This document shows, piece after piece, positions 12,661 through 24,176 of a stretch of 64,000 nucleotides of DNA. Each line of letters starts with the position of its first letter. The first letter of the stretch is position 1. Source of the stretch: Lineus longissimus (taxonomy: Eukaryota > Nemertea > Pilidiophora > Heteronemertea > Lineidae). The stretch lies in the NCBI RefSeq assembly GCF_910592395.1, contig NC_088310.1, positions 6,641,501 through 6,705,500 on the forward strand. The letters are read 5' to 3'. The position numbers were made by a program, and so were the translations under genes. The notes under the pieces were generated by a model. The model saw only the letters and a program-made list of their open reading frames with translations, ran no database searches and had not been told where the DNA came from.

Positions 12661-14240
12661 TCACAACTTGTGGCTGGTTGTAGCAGGAGTTATCTTCTGT
12701 CTTTTACAAATTGTGGCTGGTGTAGCAGGAGTAATAGTCTTCTGTCTTTCTACATCTTGTGGCTGGTGTAGCAGGAGGTATTGTCTGTCCCATATGTTTC
12801 ACAACTTGTGGCTTGTTTACCAGGAGAAATGGTCCCGCCAAAACGTGTGGCTGGTTGAAGCAGGAGTTGTTTTCTGTCTTTTACAAATTGTGGCTGGTGT
12901 AGCAGGAGTAATAGTCTTCTGTCTTTCTACATCTTGTGGTTGGTGAAGCAGGAGGAATCGTCTTCTGCGTTCAACAACTTGTGGCTGGTGTAGCAGGAGG
13001 AATTGTCTGTGCCATGTGTTTCGCAACTTGTGGTTTGTTTACCAGGAGAAATGGTCCCGTCACAACTTGTGGCTGGTTGTAGCAGGACATGTCTTCCGTC
13101 TATTACCAATTGTGGCTGGTGTAGCAGGAGTTATAGTCTTCTTTCATTCTACATCTTGTGAATGGTGAAGCAGGAGGAATCGTCTTCTGAGTTCAACAAC
13201 TTGTGGCTGGTGTAGCAGGAGGGAGAAATGGTCCCGTCACAACTTGTGGCTGGTTGTAGCAGGACATGTCTTCTGTCTTTTACAAATTGTGGCTGGTGTA
13301 GCAGGAGGAATTGTCTGTCCCATGTGTTTCACAACTTGTGGTTTGTTTACCAGGAGAAATGGTCCCGTCACAACTTGTGGCTGGTTGTAGCAGGAGTTGT
13401 CTTCTGTCTTTTACAACTTGTGGCTGGTTGTATCAGGAGTTGTCTTCTGTCTTTTACAAATTGTGGCTGGTGTAGCAGGAGGAATTGTCTGTCCCATGTG
13501 TTTTGCGATTTGTGGTTTGTTTACCAGGAGAAATGGTCCCGTCACAACTTGTGGGTGGTTGTAGCAGGACATGTCTTCTGTCTTTTACAAATTGTGGTTG
13601 GTGTAGCAGGAGTAATAGTCTTCTGTCATTCTACATCTTGTGGCTGGTGCAGCAGGAGGAATTGTCTGTCCCATGTGTTTTGCAACTTGTGGTTTGTTTA
13701 CCAGGAGAAATGGTCCCTTCACAACTTGTGGCTGGTTGTAGCAGGAGTTGTCTTCTGTCTTTTACAAATTGTGGCTGGTGTAGCAGGAGGAATAGTCCCG
13801 TCACAAATTGTGGCTTGTGTAGCAGGAGGAATTGTCTGTCCCATATGTTTTGCAACTTGTGGTTTGTTTACCAGGAGAAATGGCCCGTCACAACTTGTGG
13901 CTGGTTGTGGCAGGATTTGTCTTCTGACTTTTACAAATTGTGGCTGGTGTAGCAGGAGCAATAGTCTTCTGTCATTCTACATCTTGTGGGTGGTGAAGCA
14001 GGAGAAATTGTCTGTCCCATGTGTTTCACAACTTTGGTTTGTTACAGGAGAAATGGTCCTGTTACAACCTGTGGCTGGTTGAAGCAGGACATGTCATCTG
14101 TCTTTTACAACTTGTGGCTGGTGTTGAGAAGGAATAGTCCCATCACAAATTGTGGCTGGTGTAGCAGGAGGAATTGTCTGTCCCATGTGTTTAACAACTT
14201 GTGGTTTGTTTACCAGGAGAAATTGGTCTTCGGTGGTTCA
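12661..14240 (-). repeat. right arm of inverted minisatellite (minus orientation)
   Basis: The same monomers as in 10720-12600 are present in reverse complement: ACAACTTGTGGCTGG, GTAGCAGGA and accaggagaaatggtccc, with the same alternation of monomer types. The array degrades after about 14220. A 284-codon open frame (13228-14082) runs through it as a repeat-driven, Cys- and Trp-rich pattern; I do not regard it as a gene. Together with the left arm it forms an imperfect palindrome of about 3.5 kb. Confidence 0.92.
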
Positions 14241-15643
14241 CAACTTTGCCTGTTGTGGGAGGAATGGTCTCATCTTTAACAGATCGGGTTAACTATGGCA
14301 AATTAATTGACCCTGAATGTTAACTGAGGCCAAGTGGTTGTTTGTTCATGCACCGATGTTCTTCTTAAAGATGTAGGACCGAGTGTCTGCGAAGTTGTGA
14401 CATTGGTTGTGACGCAGTTAATGTCCTTGAGACAAGTAATACTATGCATATCACTAGAATGGTTGGTTGTACCAAATGTTCTCTGTCTCAAAGTCCTCAC
14501 AGATGTTGTGCCATTATGAGGAAAATCTGGATACAATTGAACTTTTACATCGATGTAGAGAGGTTGGTTGTTCTTGTTGTCTTGACTTCGTTGGGCGATC
14601 GTCAGGAAGCGTCGCAACTTGTCATGCACAAGTTAATTGCTGGACTAATGAAACCTTATATACCTATATTGTGTCCTGAAAGCCTAATAAGGCTTACTAA
14701 TTACAAGTAGAGGACACTTTAATAAATGATATATGTGTATATATACATATATACGGTAGATGGCCATTTGTGAGATTTCTTACAGGAACAACAAAATGTC
14801 AATAGATTGTCCTCCATGATAGATCTTTTATTTTCAACTTCTGATAAAAGTAAATATGTAGAATAATCCATATCACAGTATTATTTATATATTGCTTCAT
14901 AACCCGGTGTCCAAATTGATAAGGACTGTGGTGCAGTTCTACTGGAATCCAGAACATACAGTATAACCTCTCTATTGCGGACATCCATGGATCTGGCCAC
15001 TGGCGTCTTCAATTGGGAGGTTACATGTATGTCATGATCGTCCAATAGATGAAGTCTCAGATAAGATAGAAGCATAAAGAAGGCGCCTGGCTGGCTGTGA
15101 CCCGAGTCATGGAGAGAGTAAAACTGTCCCTGGGTGGAATTTCAGTGAAATATCTGGAGCTTGGTGTGGCAACACTAACAGCACTAAAAGTATGATTGCC
15201 ATTGTTGTGTATTTCCCTCCAATTTAACTGAACATCTTCCTGAAGACAGACTTTGTTTTGGAGACATTACTGCTCTTACTTTCAAACAAAAATGCTACAA
15301 CAGTACAAAAGAATTGGCACAGTCTACAAAGGTGGATGTCTTATTGACCATCATCATTCACAGTACGGTACTTGCTAGGTTTGCACTGAATGAGTTCATA
15401 TTACAGAATCCTCTTCCTGCGCTAAGCATTGTCATCTTATAACTAAAGCCTAGAACACAGAGTTTTTAATTCGGCCTTTCTGTGATGAGTGACAGCAGCA
15501 CGCGATGACTAAAAAGTTTTCCACAAAAATCTTCATTTTGCTCACATCACTTCACAAAACAATCATAGTAACAGCAAGCATCACGTAGCGGCATCCAAAG
15601 TTACTTAGTTAGGCCACTGAAACTCGATGTGAATGCTGCTGTG
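14241..15643. other. intergenic / SIRT2 3' flank, no gene seen
   Basis: No recognisable coding exon. Overlapping short open frames on both strands at 14300-14710 have no domain. An AT-rich alternating stretch (gtatatatac) lies at about 14729-14754, and a short pogo/Tigger-like MITE at 14959-15027. The part nearest 15643 should hold the SIRT2 3' UTR; an ATTAAA on the minus strand near 15464 is one possible signal. Confidence 0.45.
14959..15027. mobile_element. short pogo/Tigger-like MITE remnant
   Basis: CAGTATAACCTCTCTATTGC at the left end pairs with the reverse complement of the right end (CATGTAACCTCCCAATTGAA), with about 12 internal bases between the arms. TA dinucleotides flank both ends (14957-14958 and 15028-15029), as expected of Tc1/mariner/pogo-type insertions. 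The CAGT..AACCTC terminus is typical of the pogo/Tigger group. It is far too short to code for anything. Confidence 0.5.
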
Positions 15644-18600
15644 TTAGAGTTTATTCGCAGTCTTCTCAGTAGCAGCAGTGCCCCGAGATGACTCCTCTGC
15701 TTTGTGCGCTTCATCAATCCTTGCATGTTCCTTCTTGATCAAGTCTCGTAATTCGTCCTGCAGAGACAAAAACGAAGACGTCAGTGAAATAGAAAAAATT
15801 GAAGTCATCAAAAGCTGAACGTATCAGACAATAAGGTTGGCTTATCACTCAAGATGATTTAGTTCCTTAGTTAAAATTTCTAGTGTTCACCAAAAGTTGT
15901 GTAAGGGTAGTAACTTGATTTCAGGTAGCATTCGAAGATCTCATTGTATAATATGTGATTTATAAGGAACTAAGGGCACTGACTGATATAAATATACCTA
16001 CCCCCCAGCCTAAAGCATCAGCCAAAGCATAACTTCCATCATCACAGGTACCCTGCCAGAACACATCTCTGCAAATAGAAAGACAAACTTAGAATTCTGA
16101 CCACCAGTTAGCCATCGAGATGTTGCGGATAGATAAATTCTCTTTGGCTTTGATTATCCTATCAAGGGCTTAATGTCTCTAATCATCATGACATGGAAAC
16201 TATGCTTTAATAGCTCCAGTAACATTGTCTTATCTGCCAGGGAAGTTCTTGGCACTTCTGGCAGACTTGGTTCCAGAAAGAAACGTAAATGAGAATAATA
16301 TGTCCAATGCAAATTACCTGTAGTTGTTCTCTTGGTCAAACTGTAGCCCTCCACCCATTCCCAACAGCGCGAGTAAAGGATCTCCTTGCTGGCAACAAAA
16401 GCATACAATACTTATATAGAAATGAGAAATGAAATGATCTTTGTCATGTCTGCCACTATTAAAGCTAGTGGTTTTACCAACATCTATCTAATTCTAACAG
16501 AAATTTGCTGCGAGATACAGATTTTGAACATCGCTTTCCTTGGCCTAGCTGTACCAGCATAAGGACTAAAATTTCTCAGGACTTGCTTTACAAGCACTTA
16601 AGTAAGTTTGAATCGAAGTTCTTGGAAAGAAATAATCCTTAGCTCAGTGAAATCGAAATAAAACATGGGTCCAGGAGGGGCAGATGACAGCAATTCTTAC
16701 CCCAGTCTTCTGCAAGTTTATATAGAGCCTTGGGGTTGTCTCTGGTACTTGGCCGACCATGGAAGCAAAGGGCTGCACTGCTAATGATGTGCCCATTATG
16801 ATGAGCAAGTCACATTCTGGCATGTCCTGAAAGACAAACACAAAATAAAAAGTCTTTTGGAAAACATTTCGAAATTGGCTTATATTTTTAGTTGCATTCG
16901 TATCAGTACAAGAAATTCTAGTAAAAAGATGTCTTCTACTTCAAAACACACAATAAAATTGACAGATATTAGAGTTTGGAGAAGTTGAAAGTCTCCAAAG
17001 GGCAATATGCAGAACGCCCATACATTGGCATGGAACCATTTGGTTTCTCGAATAGAGAAGAGCGGTTGAGCTCCATTGGTAAATAAACAAATATCATACA
17101 CACCTTTTTGATACTCTGAAAGAATGCTGCTGGCAGGGCCTCGCCAAAGAACACAACATCTGAAAACGTGAGGTTAACATAAAGGGATAAAGTCCATCAA
17201 ATAAGAGTTCAGATGGGGCCTGCATATAACTCTTCCAGTGAAGTCTACGAGTTAAGACTCGTTAAGACTAGATCCACTGGCTTACCATCTCCTTATATGC
17301 AACATCATGAAGTAAAATCTAATGGATTTTTTTGACTGCAGAGTGAATTAGATGAATTCTGAATTCCCTGAATTCAATAGCCTTGTACAAGAATCTGGTA
17401 ATGACCTGAAATTATCCGTATCCGAGATGTAGAAAACTTCCGTTTGAAGAAGACTCAACTCACCTGGCTTTACTACACCTTCACAGTCCTCTGCTTCACA
17501 TTTTGGCAGGACATCTGAGAAAATCTTCTCTGAAAATAAGATTTAAGACACTGTAGCCAAATAGATGTCCCCTCAGAGGAATAAAGTGTTCCTAAATATT
17601 TGGCCAGTGGGCAAAGAAAACTAATATCAACAAAAGCCAGATTAAGAACTGAGAGCTAGAAGTATTAGTTTTGAGTCTGCCACATGAGTATTTACCTTTT
17701 ATCCAGTCCTGTGTGTAGCATTTATCGCATTCAATACAGTGAGACGTATGAAAAGAGCCATGTGCTTCCATGATTTTGTCTGTTGGAATCTCGGCAACTC
17801 TCTCAAATGTGTCAATATTCTGAAACAATAATCATATCTTTTGATCGATCTGTGGATGATCATTTGAAATGATAGTTCTTACTTACTGTCTAAAACATAG
17901 GGCTCTTAATCCAAACAAAATACATTTACATGTGACTACTCCAAAACAAAAATACCAGGCCAATAATCTCATCAGGTGCCCAACTGTAGTGGCACAAAAA
18001 GACAGAAGAAGTAATGATCAACTCACCTGGGTGAACAACTTTCTCAGCATTCCCTTCTCATGGATCAGTCGCATAAAATAGTGGCAGGGTGTTGGCTGGA
18101 AAAAAGATCTAGATCAGATTAAGGGCTTTAATGGAAGTCCAAAAAGCAATGCCAAAAAAATCACTGACTTGTTCAGTGTCCACAAACATAGCAGTAGCAT
18201 ACTAACCAATAGTGCTATCTTTACTTCCGGCAAGAACACAAAAAGATGACGCTGCCGGTAATACCGTCACTGATACAAACAGGTAAAACACACACTCACT
18301 TTGAAAAGACCATCGGCTGGCCAAAGTTCCTTTGCAAGGGTGAAGAAAGGTTCAGGATTTTCCTGCAAAAATCGAAGAGGTCAGAAAATGCCTTGTTCAA
18401 ATGAAATTGAACTTTGAGCTAGATCATTTAGGAAAAGCTTAGTTAGTTAATAGATCTTCAATTGCAGCTATCAAATTTAGCATTGAGTACAAGGAATAAG
18501 TCTGAAATCCACCTAAAAAGGAAATTTGACATCCCTGGTTAATAGTCTCCATGGAGGCTTTCTGGGGTGACGAGTTGCACTATGAAGCAAATATTGACTG

Positions 18601-20495
18601 GCACAGGAAAATATATTTATTAGTAAGAAAAGTTGAGCTAACTCAAACTTCTGTCATGAACAGGCATATCATTGTATTATATCCAGACAGCCTCTCATAC
18701 ATGTATTGTTTTTTAATTTGAATTATGTTTCTGGCATCAAATCATAACAGACCTACCCTGAAGTATGATATATCAAAGATGGCCATTGGATTAGGAAGGT
18801 TGTATTTTTCTAGGTTTGCATACAATCCGGTACCAGGGCTTCGAAAATCTGGAATACCTGCAGCTGAAAAAGACATCAAGGCAGAGGACATGGAAATCAA
18901 AGTAAAGTGACTTTCCCAAGGCTAGAGAAAATGCATGTGTCAGTTTTTGGTATTGAACTTGGGATGTTTTGATTACAAGTCGGACACTTTTCTAAGTTGC
19001 TTACAATGACTAAGGTTGATTTTCTGGGCAAATGCTCTCAACTGCACAACCTAATATGTTGTAAATAAACCTGACAAGTTTTAGCAATACTTACATGTAG
19101 ATATACCAGCACCAGTCATGAAGATGATGTTTTTACATTTTCCATCCTTCAAATACTTCACCACGCCATCAAAATCCACTGTTTTAAGAAGCTGGTCTGG
19201 TTTTTCTTGATCTTCAACCTTGAATGAGTCTGCAAACTTCTTCCTCAGGAGTTCCACTGAAACCAAATAAATTGGATATCAAGTATGGATGCATTTTGGA
19301 CTAATAATCAGTCCAAATGAGGACAACTAACAATGACCACAGACCAAGACTGACCTCAAGTGACTGAAATGATAGACATGAATTCTGAACAGCAATTTGG
19401 TTGCTAAAGGAAGACCACAGCTCAGAGCCAAGTGGGTTGGATCAAAGTTACACAAAGTAACCACTTGGTTCTCTGCTATCTTATTTTATCTCTAAACCAA
19501 ACATGACTCTGTTCTCTAACTGTTCATATTCATTAGCCACTTGGAAACTACTTACAGGACCCCATAGCACCTTGACCTGCCAAAAATGGCACTCATGGAA
19601 ATGACCACCAATGTAAACCAATGGGGTCTGCCTTTAAGACGTCTTAATCTGAAGAACCAGTTCATGTACATGCACTATGTACATCTGTATGAACTTACTT
19701 TTGGATTGATCTTGTTCCTGAAAGATAAATAAAGATTGTTAGAGCAATTGCTTCATAAACCTATCAGAATTCTTTTTGCACATTGTATCAACCTAAAAAA
19801 TATATCACTTTGTAGATCATGTATTATGTATGTCCAATCTAGAATATCTTAGCTTTAAATCATTCCTTTTATCAGTCTCATCTTCCAAATGGGTACATTG
19901 TTGTGTTTCAGGCAGTTTTGTCATCTTGAATGACATCCAAGCTGCAACTCACACTACTACTGTAGGTTAGTTTTCATGGCATTAATTTTGACTCATTATT
20001 AATCCAATAATCAGCATACCTGATCTTCATCTTCCCCCTTCTTCTTATGTGGGCCTGAAAAATTGAAAAAATGAAAAACAAAAAACTGAACAAGGAAGTT
20101 AGATCCGTGTTGTGTTGTGATATAGTAAGCCCTATGAAATCCCTTTTTTGGCATTGATTTCGGACCGATCTCAAATCAGCATGCATGCCTTTTGTTCTAA
20201 AGATGGGGGGGGGGGGGGGGGGGGGCTAATTTTATAATCCTAATATGGAAATGACACCATCCATGTACATCAGCCATCAGGCATTGACTTTCGCTTTGAA
20301 CTGAACGAGGAAGTTGTGGTTGATCAAGTGTTTATTCAAGATTTAGAACACGAATTAACAAATTATTAATGTAGATTGTAACATTGATACTGAACTATCT
20401 AGATATCTGGTTCATTTGTAAACAAGAAGTAAACGGAGTGAGTTATTAGTAACTTTATGATCGACAAAAACGATTTTTACCAGACTCTGCCATCG
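15644..20495 (-). CDS. SIRT2: NAD-dependent protein deacetylase sirtuin-2
   Basis: NAD+-dependent lysine deacetylase of the SIRT2 type, mainly cytoplasmic in animals (tubulin and many other substrates). Fourteen exons join to 363 residues: 20483-20495, 20020-20054, 19699-19717, 19095-19256, 18757-18863, 18300-18362, 18027-18095, 17696-17819, 17464-17529, 17104-17159, 16701-16826, 16318-16388, 16002-16068, 15644-15757. The N-terminus is short, charged and disordered-looking. The NAD-binding motif is [16 protein letters not shown] (about 71-86), followed by QNID (156-159), catalytic His in EAHG (His176), zinc cysteines around 184-190 and 208/213, and MGTSLAVQP (249-257). The tail is Lys/Glu-rich. 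Length fits SIRT2 (human 389) and exon order matches the fold. The start MAESG is the only ATG in frame before [12 protein letters not shown]. Zinc spacing is slightly unusual (CX4C at 208-213). Confidence 0.95.
20205..20225 (+). repeat. 21-nt G homopolymer in SIRT2 intron 1
   Basis: Uninterrupted run of G on the + strand (C on the SIRT2 sense strand) between coding exons 1 and 2. Such runs can form G-quadruplex structures and are also prone to length error in sequencing. Confidence 0.85.
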
Positions 20496-20985
20496 TTGTT
20501 CTTGTCTTAAAATTGTGTATTTCCACTTTAACCGCCAGCGCTCGGTGTCGCTAGCCGGTCTGGTCGGATACATAACCTTCTCTAAAGGGGATACAGATAG
20601 GGACAGATTAAAATTATTTTGTTGCCAACCAATACACCCAAAGAAATATACAGAATTACTTATATGAGCTATTGGCACTGTGTTGTGCTCAATTTAAACT
20701 AAACCCAAACATGGCTGTGATAAGCATGGGCAGAGTCTTCATAGCAAACATTGTTGGACAATCATGGCCAGTCTTCATAACAAACATGGTTTTGACAAAC
20801 ATAACCAGTCTTATTATCAAACATGGTTGTGACAAGCACGGCCAAACAAAGAGCATGAACTAATGAAGTCAATCTTTGCAACTATACCGCATGGAGGACA
20901 GATCCGGGAGGACACATGACACAGTCTTCATATAAACTTGCCTCGCATTCAGAATCTGTCCCACGGTGGTGTTATCTCCTGGACA
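20496..20985 (-). promoter_or_regulatory. SIRT2 5' flank between start codon and foldback element
   Basis: The 490 bp upstream of the SIRT2 ATG must contain its 5' UTR and, unless a non-coding first exon lies further away, its core promoter. No TATA box or other motif is clear. Degenerate direct repeats of an aaacatggttgtgacaa... type occur at about 20700-20855. Confidence 0.4.
20977..20985 (+). repeat. left copy of 9-bp target-site duplication (TCCTGGACA)
   Basis: TCCTGGACA immediately precedes the left end of the foldback element and is repeated exactly at 22607-22615. Because neighbouring bases also match, 7- or 11-bp duplications are formally possible. Confidence 0.6.
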
Positions 20986-22606
20986 GGGTCTGTGAAGTTG
21001 GCTCCCAGTTCCCAGTTCCCAGTTCCCAGTTCGCAGTTCCTTATTCGTACCCAAACATGGGTAAGGAACTGGGAAATGGGCTAAGCATTTTCCAGTTCCC
21101 AATTCAAATTTCTTTCAAATATTAACACTCCAAAGTCCGATAACTCAACTTGGTGGTTTTAACCCTTTATCCTACCAAATCTCGATTCAACTATCAGTGA
21201 CTTTAACCCTTTCTGACCCATTTCCCGGTTCAAAATACCAGCTCCTTATTCGCTTAACTCATTTTAACCCTCTACATCTCTATTTCCCTATTCAAATGCT
21301 GGCTCCCGATTCAGCTACAAGTCACTTTAACCCTTTCTGACTCCATTTCATTCATTTGCAAGTCACTTTAGACCCTTTCTGACTTCATTTCCCGGTTCAA
21401 AATGCTAGTTCCTTATTCGTCTGAACTCATTTTAACCCCTCTATAAGTCCATTTCCCTATTCAAATGCTGGCTCCCAATTCAGCTACAAGTCACTTTAAC
21501 CCTTTCTGACTCCATTTCATTCATTTGCAAGTCTCTTTAACCCTTTCTGACTTCATTTCCCAGTTCAAAATGCCAGTTCCTTATTCGTCTTAACTCATTT
21601 TAACCCTGCTCAGCTAAGTCTGAAGTTTCTCGTACAATCATAGGCGGATGACCACAGTTGCTATATTTAGTATGGCCACTACGAAGGTGGCACTATTTTG
21701 AGACGGGTATCCCTGGTTAATCTTGTATTATTGTGTACTAGCTGTCGCCGCCAGCTAATTATGTATGTAACCATGCTTGTTTATACCACTTGCAGCTTGC
21801 CGCTAAGCTCTTCCCTCTTGCAGTCAATGAGACGACTTAATTACCATTCCTGATTTTAATCCCTTTCTCTGAACCAATCAGAGTAATTGCATTGATCCTG
21901 TACGTATTTGTAACCCGCATATGATATGTTTGTGGATAATAAAGCTGAATCGGGAGCCAGCATTTGAATAGGGAAATGGACTTATAGAGGGTTAAAATGA
22001 GTTAAGACGAATAAGGAGCTGGCATTTTGAACCGGGAAATGGAATCAGAAAGGGTTAAAGAGACTTGCAAATGAATGAAAAGGAGTCAGAAAGGGTTAAA
22101 GTGACTTGTAGCTGAATTGGGAGCCAGTATTTGAATCGGGAAATGGAGTTATAGAGTGTTAAAATGAGTTAAGACGAATAAGGAGCTGGCATTTTGAACC
22201 GGGAAATGGAGTCAGAAAGGGTTAAAGAGACTTGCAAATGAATGAAATGGAGTCAGAAAGGGTTAAAGTGACTTGTAGCTGAATTGGGAGCCAGTATTTG
22301 AATCGGGAAATGGAGTTATAGAGTGTTAAAACGAGTTAAGCGAATAAGGAGCTGGTATTTTGAACCGGGAAATGGGTCAGAAAGGGTTAAAGTCACTGAT
22401 AGTTGAATCGAGAGCTTGGTAGGAAAGGGTTAAAACCACCAAGTTGAGTTATCGGACTGTGGAGGGTTAATATTTGAAAGAAATTTGAATTGGGAACTGG
22501 GAAATGCTTAGCCCATTTCGTACCCAAACACACCATGTTTCAAAATGGGTACGAATAACGAACTGGGAACTGGGAACTGGGAACTGGGAGCCAACTTCAC
22601 AGACCC
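20986..22606. mobile_element. foldback element with about 0.6-kb inverted terminal repeats
   Basis: The ends are exact inverted copies (GGGTCTGTGAAGTTGGCTCC at left, its complement at right). The arms stay alignable over about 650 bp each (20986 to about 21640, and about 21950 to 22606). Each arm contains subrepeats: several cccagttc units near the tip, then roughly 130-bp modules with taaccctttctgac, catttcccggttcaaaat and ccttattcg. The central 300 bp is unique, has an aataaag motif near 21940, and no transposase-like frame. A 9-bp flanking duplication and long repeated arms fit a non-autonomous foldback or Mutator-like element; the superfamily assignment is inference. Confidence 0.8.
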
Positions 22607-22615
22607 TCCTGGACA
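22607..22615 (+). repeat. right copy of 9-bp target-site duplication (TCCTGGACA)
   Basis: Exact copy of 20977-20985 directly after the right terminus of the foldback element. Confidence 0.6.
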
Positions 22616-24176
22616 GGGTGTATCAAAAGAACCCATATGTCTTCGTCCAAACCATGAGGAGTATTTGTCTCAACCATGGGAAGTTTGCTCCTTGTGGAAG
22701 TTGTCTCCTGGACGATTGGGTGAGGACCTGATCCTCTCTAGTACAAAATAACAAGATTGTGTTAAAGGACGTGGATGCCACGCTGTGATGTGAAATCTGA
22801 CCACCAAACTCCATATTCTGGATTCCAATCTAAGAATTTATGTCCATGATGTCGCATCTGAACAAGCTGTTGTAACGATGTAATGGACTGAATAGACTGT
22901 GACCGGACAAGTCCGGTGAGAACCACTGCTCTCAAGTCAATGGAAACGCTATAAACACGACAAAGTCACATCCTTTTGGGGTGTCAGGGACACACCGAAT
23001 TTACATAACATAATCATGCGAAGCATACCCCGGTTGAATTTTTCAAATGTGTATACCGCTCTAAAGATCCTTAGTCTCTTCTAAAAATGTTCACTTATAT
23101 TCACATAAAAAATCGAACGACATCATTTTATGAATATGATATACATGTATTGATACAATTATTATCTTATCAGCCTACAAGTAACTAAGTTGGGTAACGC
23201 TTTTTATGTCCTTAGGTATGCAGTCACTTTGAATACGACCACATTCTTTTGGACATGCGTTATCATGGTGATGATGCAACAGTGCATTAAAATACGCCAG
23301 GCATCCATATCTCAGACACGACACTAAAATAGAACGTACCTCGTTCTTGTTGGACTCTGGAACATTGATAGGAAATATCTACATGTACTTCCTGGTAAGG
23401 TATCATGTTTCTACAAAAGATACAAATTCATGATATAATCTTGCATGTTTATCAATCGTAATTTTTTTAACAGGAAAGGCGGGAACGACTCTTGTTTAAA
23501 CAGATATTCCCAGTGAGCACGACAGATTTATTAAAAGTCGGGAGATTTCCCACCTCCGTCAGTGGTGCAACCAAGACTCGAAGTTGCTGGAGTGGAGTCG
23601 CATGTCTAAATTTTTGAAGCCAATACCCTCGAGGAGTGTCACATGTAATCACCCTCCGCCTATTCCGAAGACCAATAGGCCTACTGCCCTCTAGGTGTGG
23701 TGTTTACGAACATTCGATGACCGATTTTGGAGGCGACGTCCTGTTCACCCAGTTGCGAAGACCAAGTCTGCCAGAGAGAAGCGCATAGAAAGACCGATTT
23801 TGCCGGTGTAAATTCGTGTACACCAATGCGATGACATTTTGCAGGATTATCCCTATACTAAGTCCGAATCCTGCAGTAGGAAATTCGTGCTATATCAATT
23901 GTGAAGGACCGCGTAAACCCATGATCATAGACGGACATTTCGTCTTCTTCAGGTGACGTGTTTCTGAGGGAATTGCATCATTTACATTCATGCCGAGGAC
24001 AAGTTATGAAGGAGTCGAAGACCGCTTCATATTCGGGAGTTATGTGGAATCGAAGGATTAGGTCTACTGGTGTAGCATTTACCAGCGCTGGAGACAGATC
24101 CCTATAATATTTTGGTGCGTAGTCAGTCACAACCTACTTCACGAAGGACAGTCGGGAATCTACGCAGAAAGACAAT
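22616..24176 (+). other. intergenic region and 5' flank of the SLC46-like gene
   Basis: No coding exon recognised. The last few hundred bases before the ATG at 24177 should contain the transporter's promoter and 5' UTR. No TATA box is evident at a convincing distance and no tandem repeat was seen. Confidence 0.4.

Noticed and set aside
10720-14240. CRISPR array
   Set aside because: Repeats are contiguous minisatellite monomers without unique spacers, orientation inverts midway, and the genome is eukaryotic.
14303-14710. Overlapping frames of 60-108 codons on both strands after the minisatellite
   Set aside because: No similarity to known families, no splice-consistent neighbours, and mutual overlap on opposite strands.
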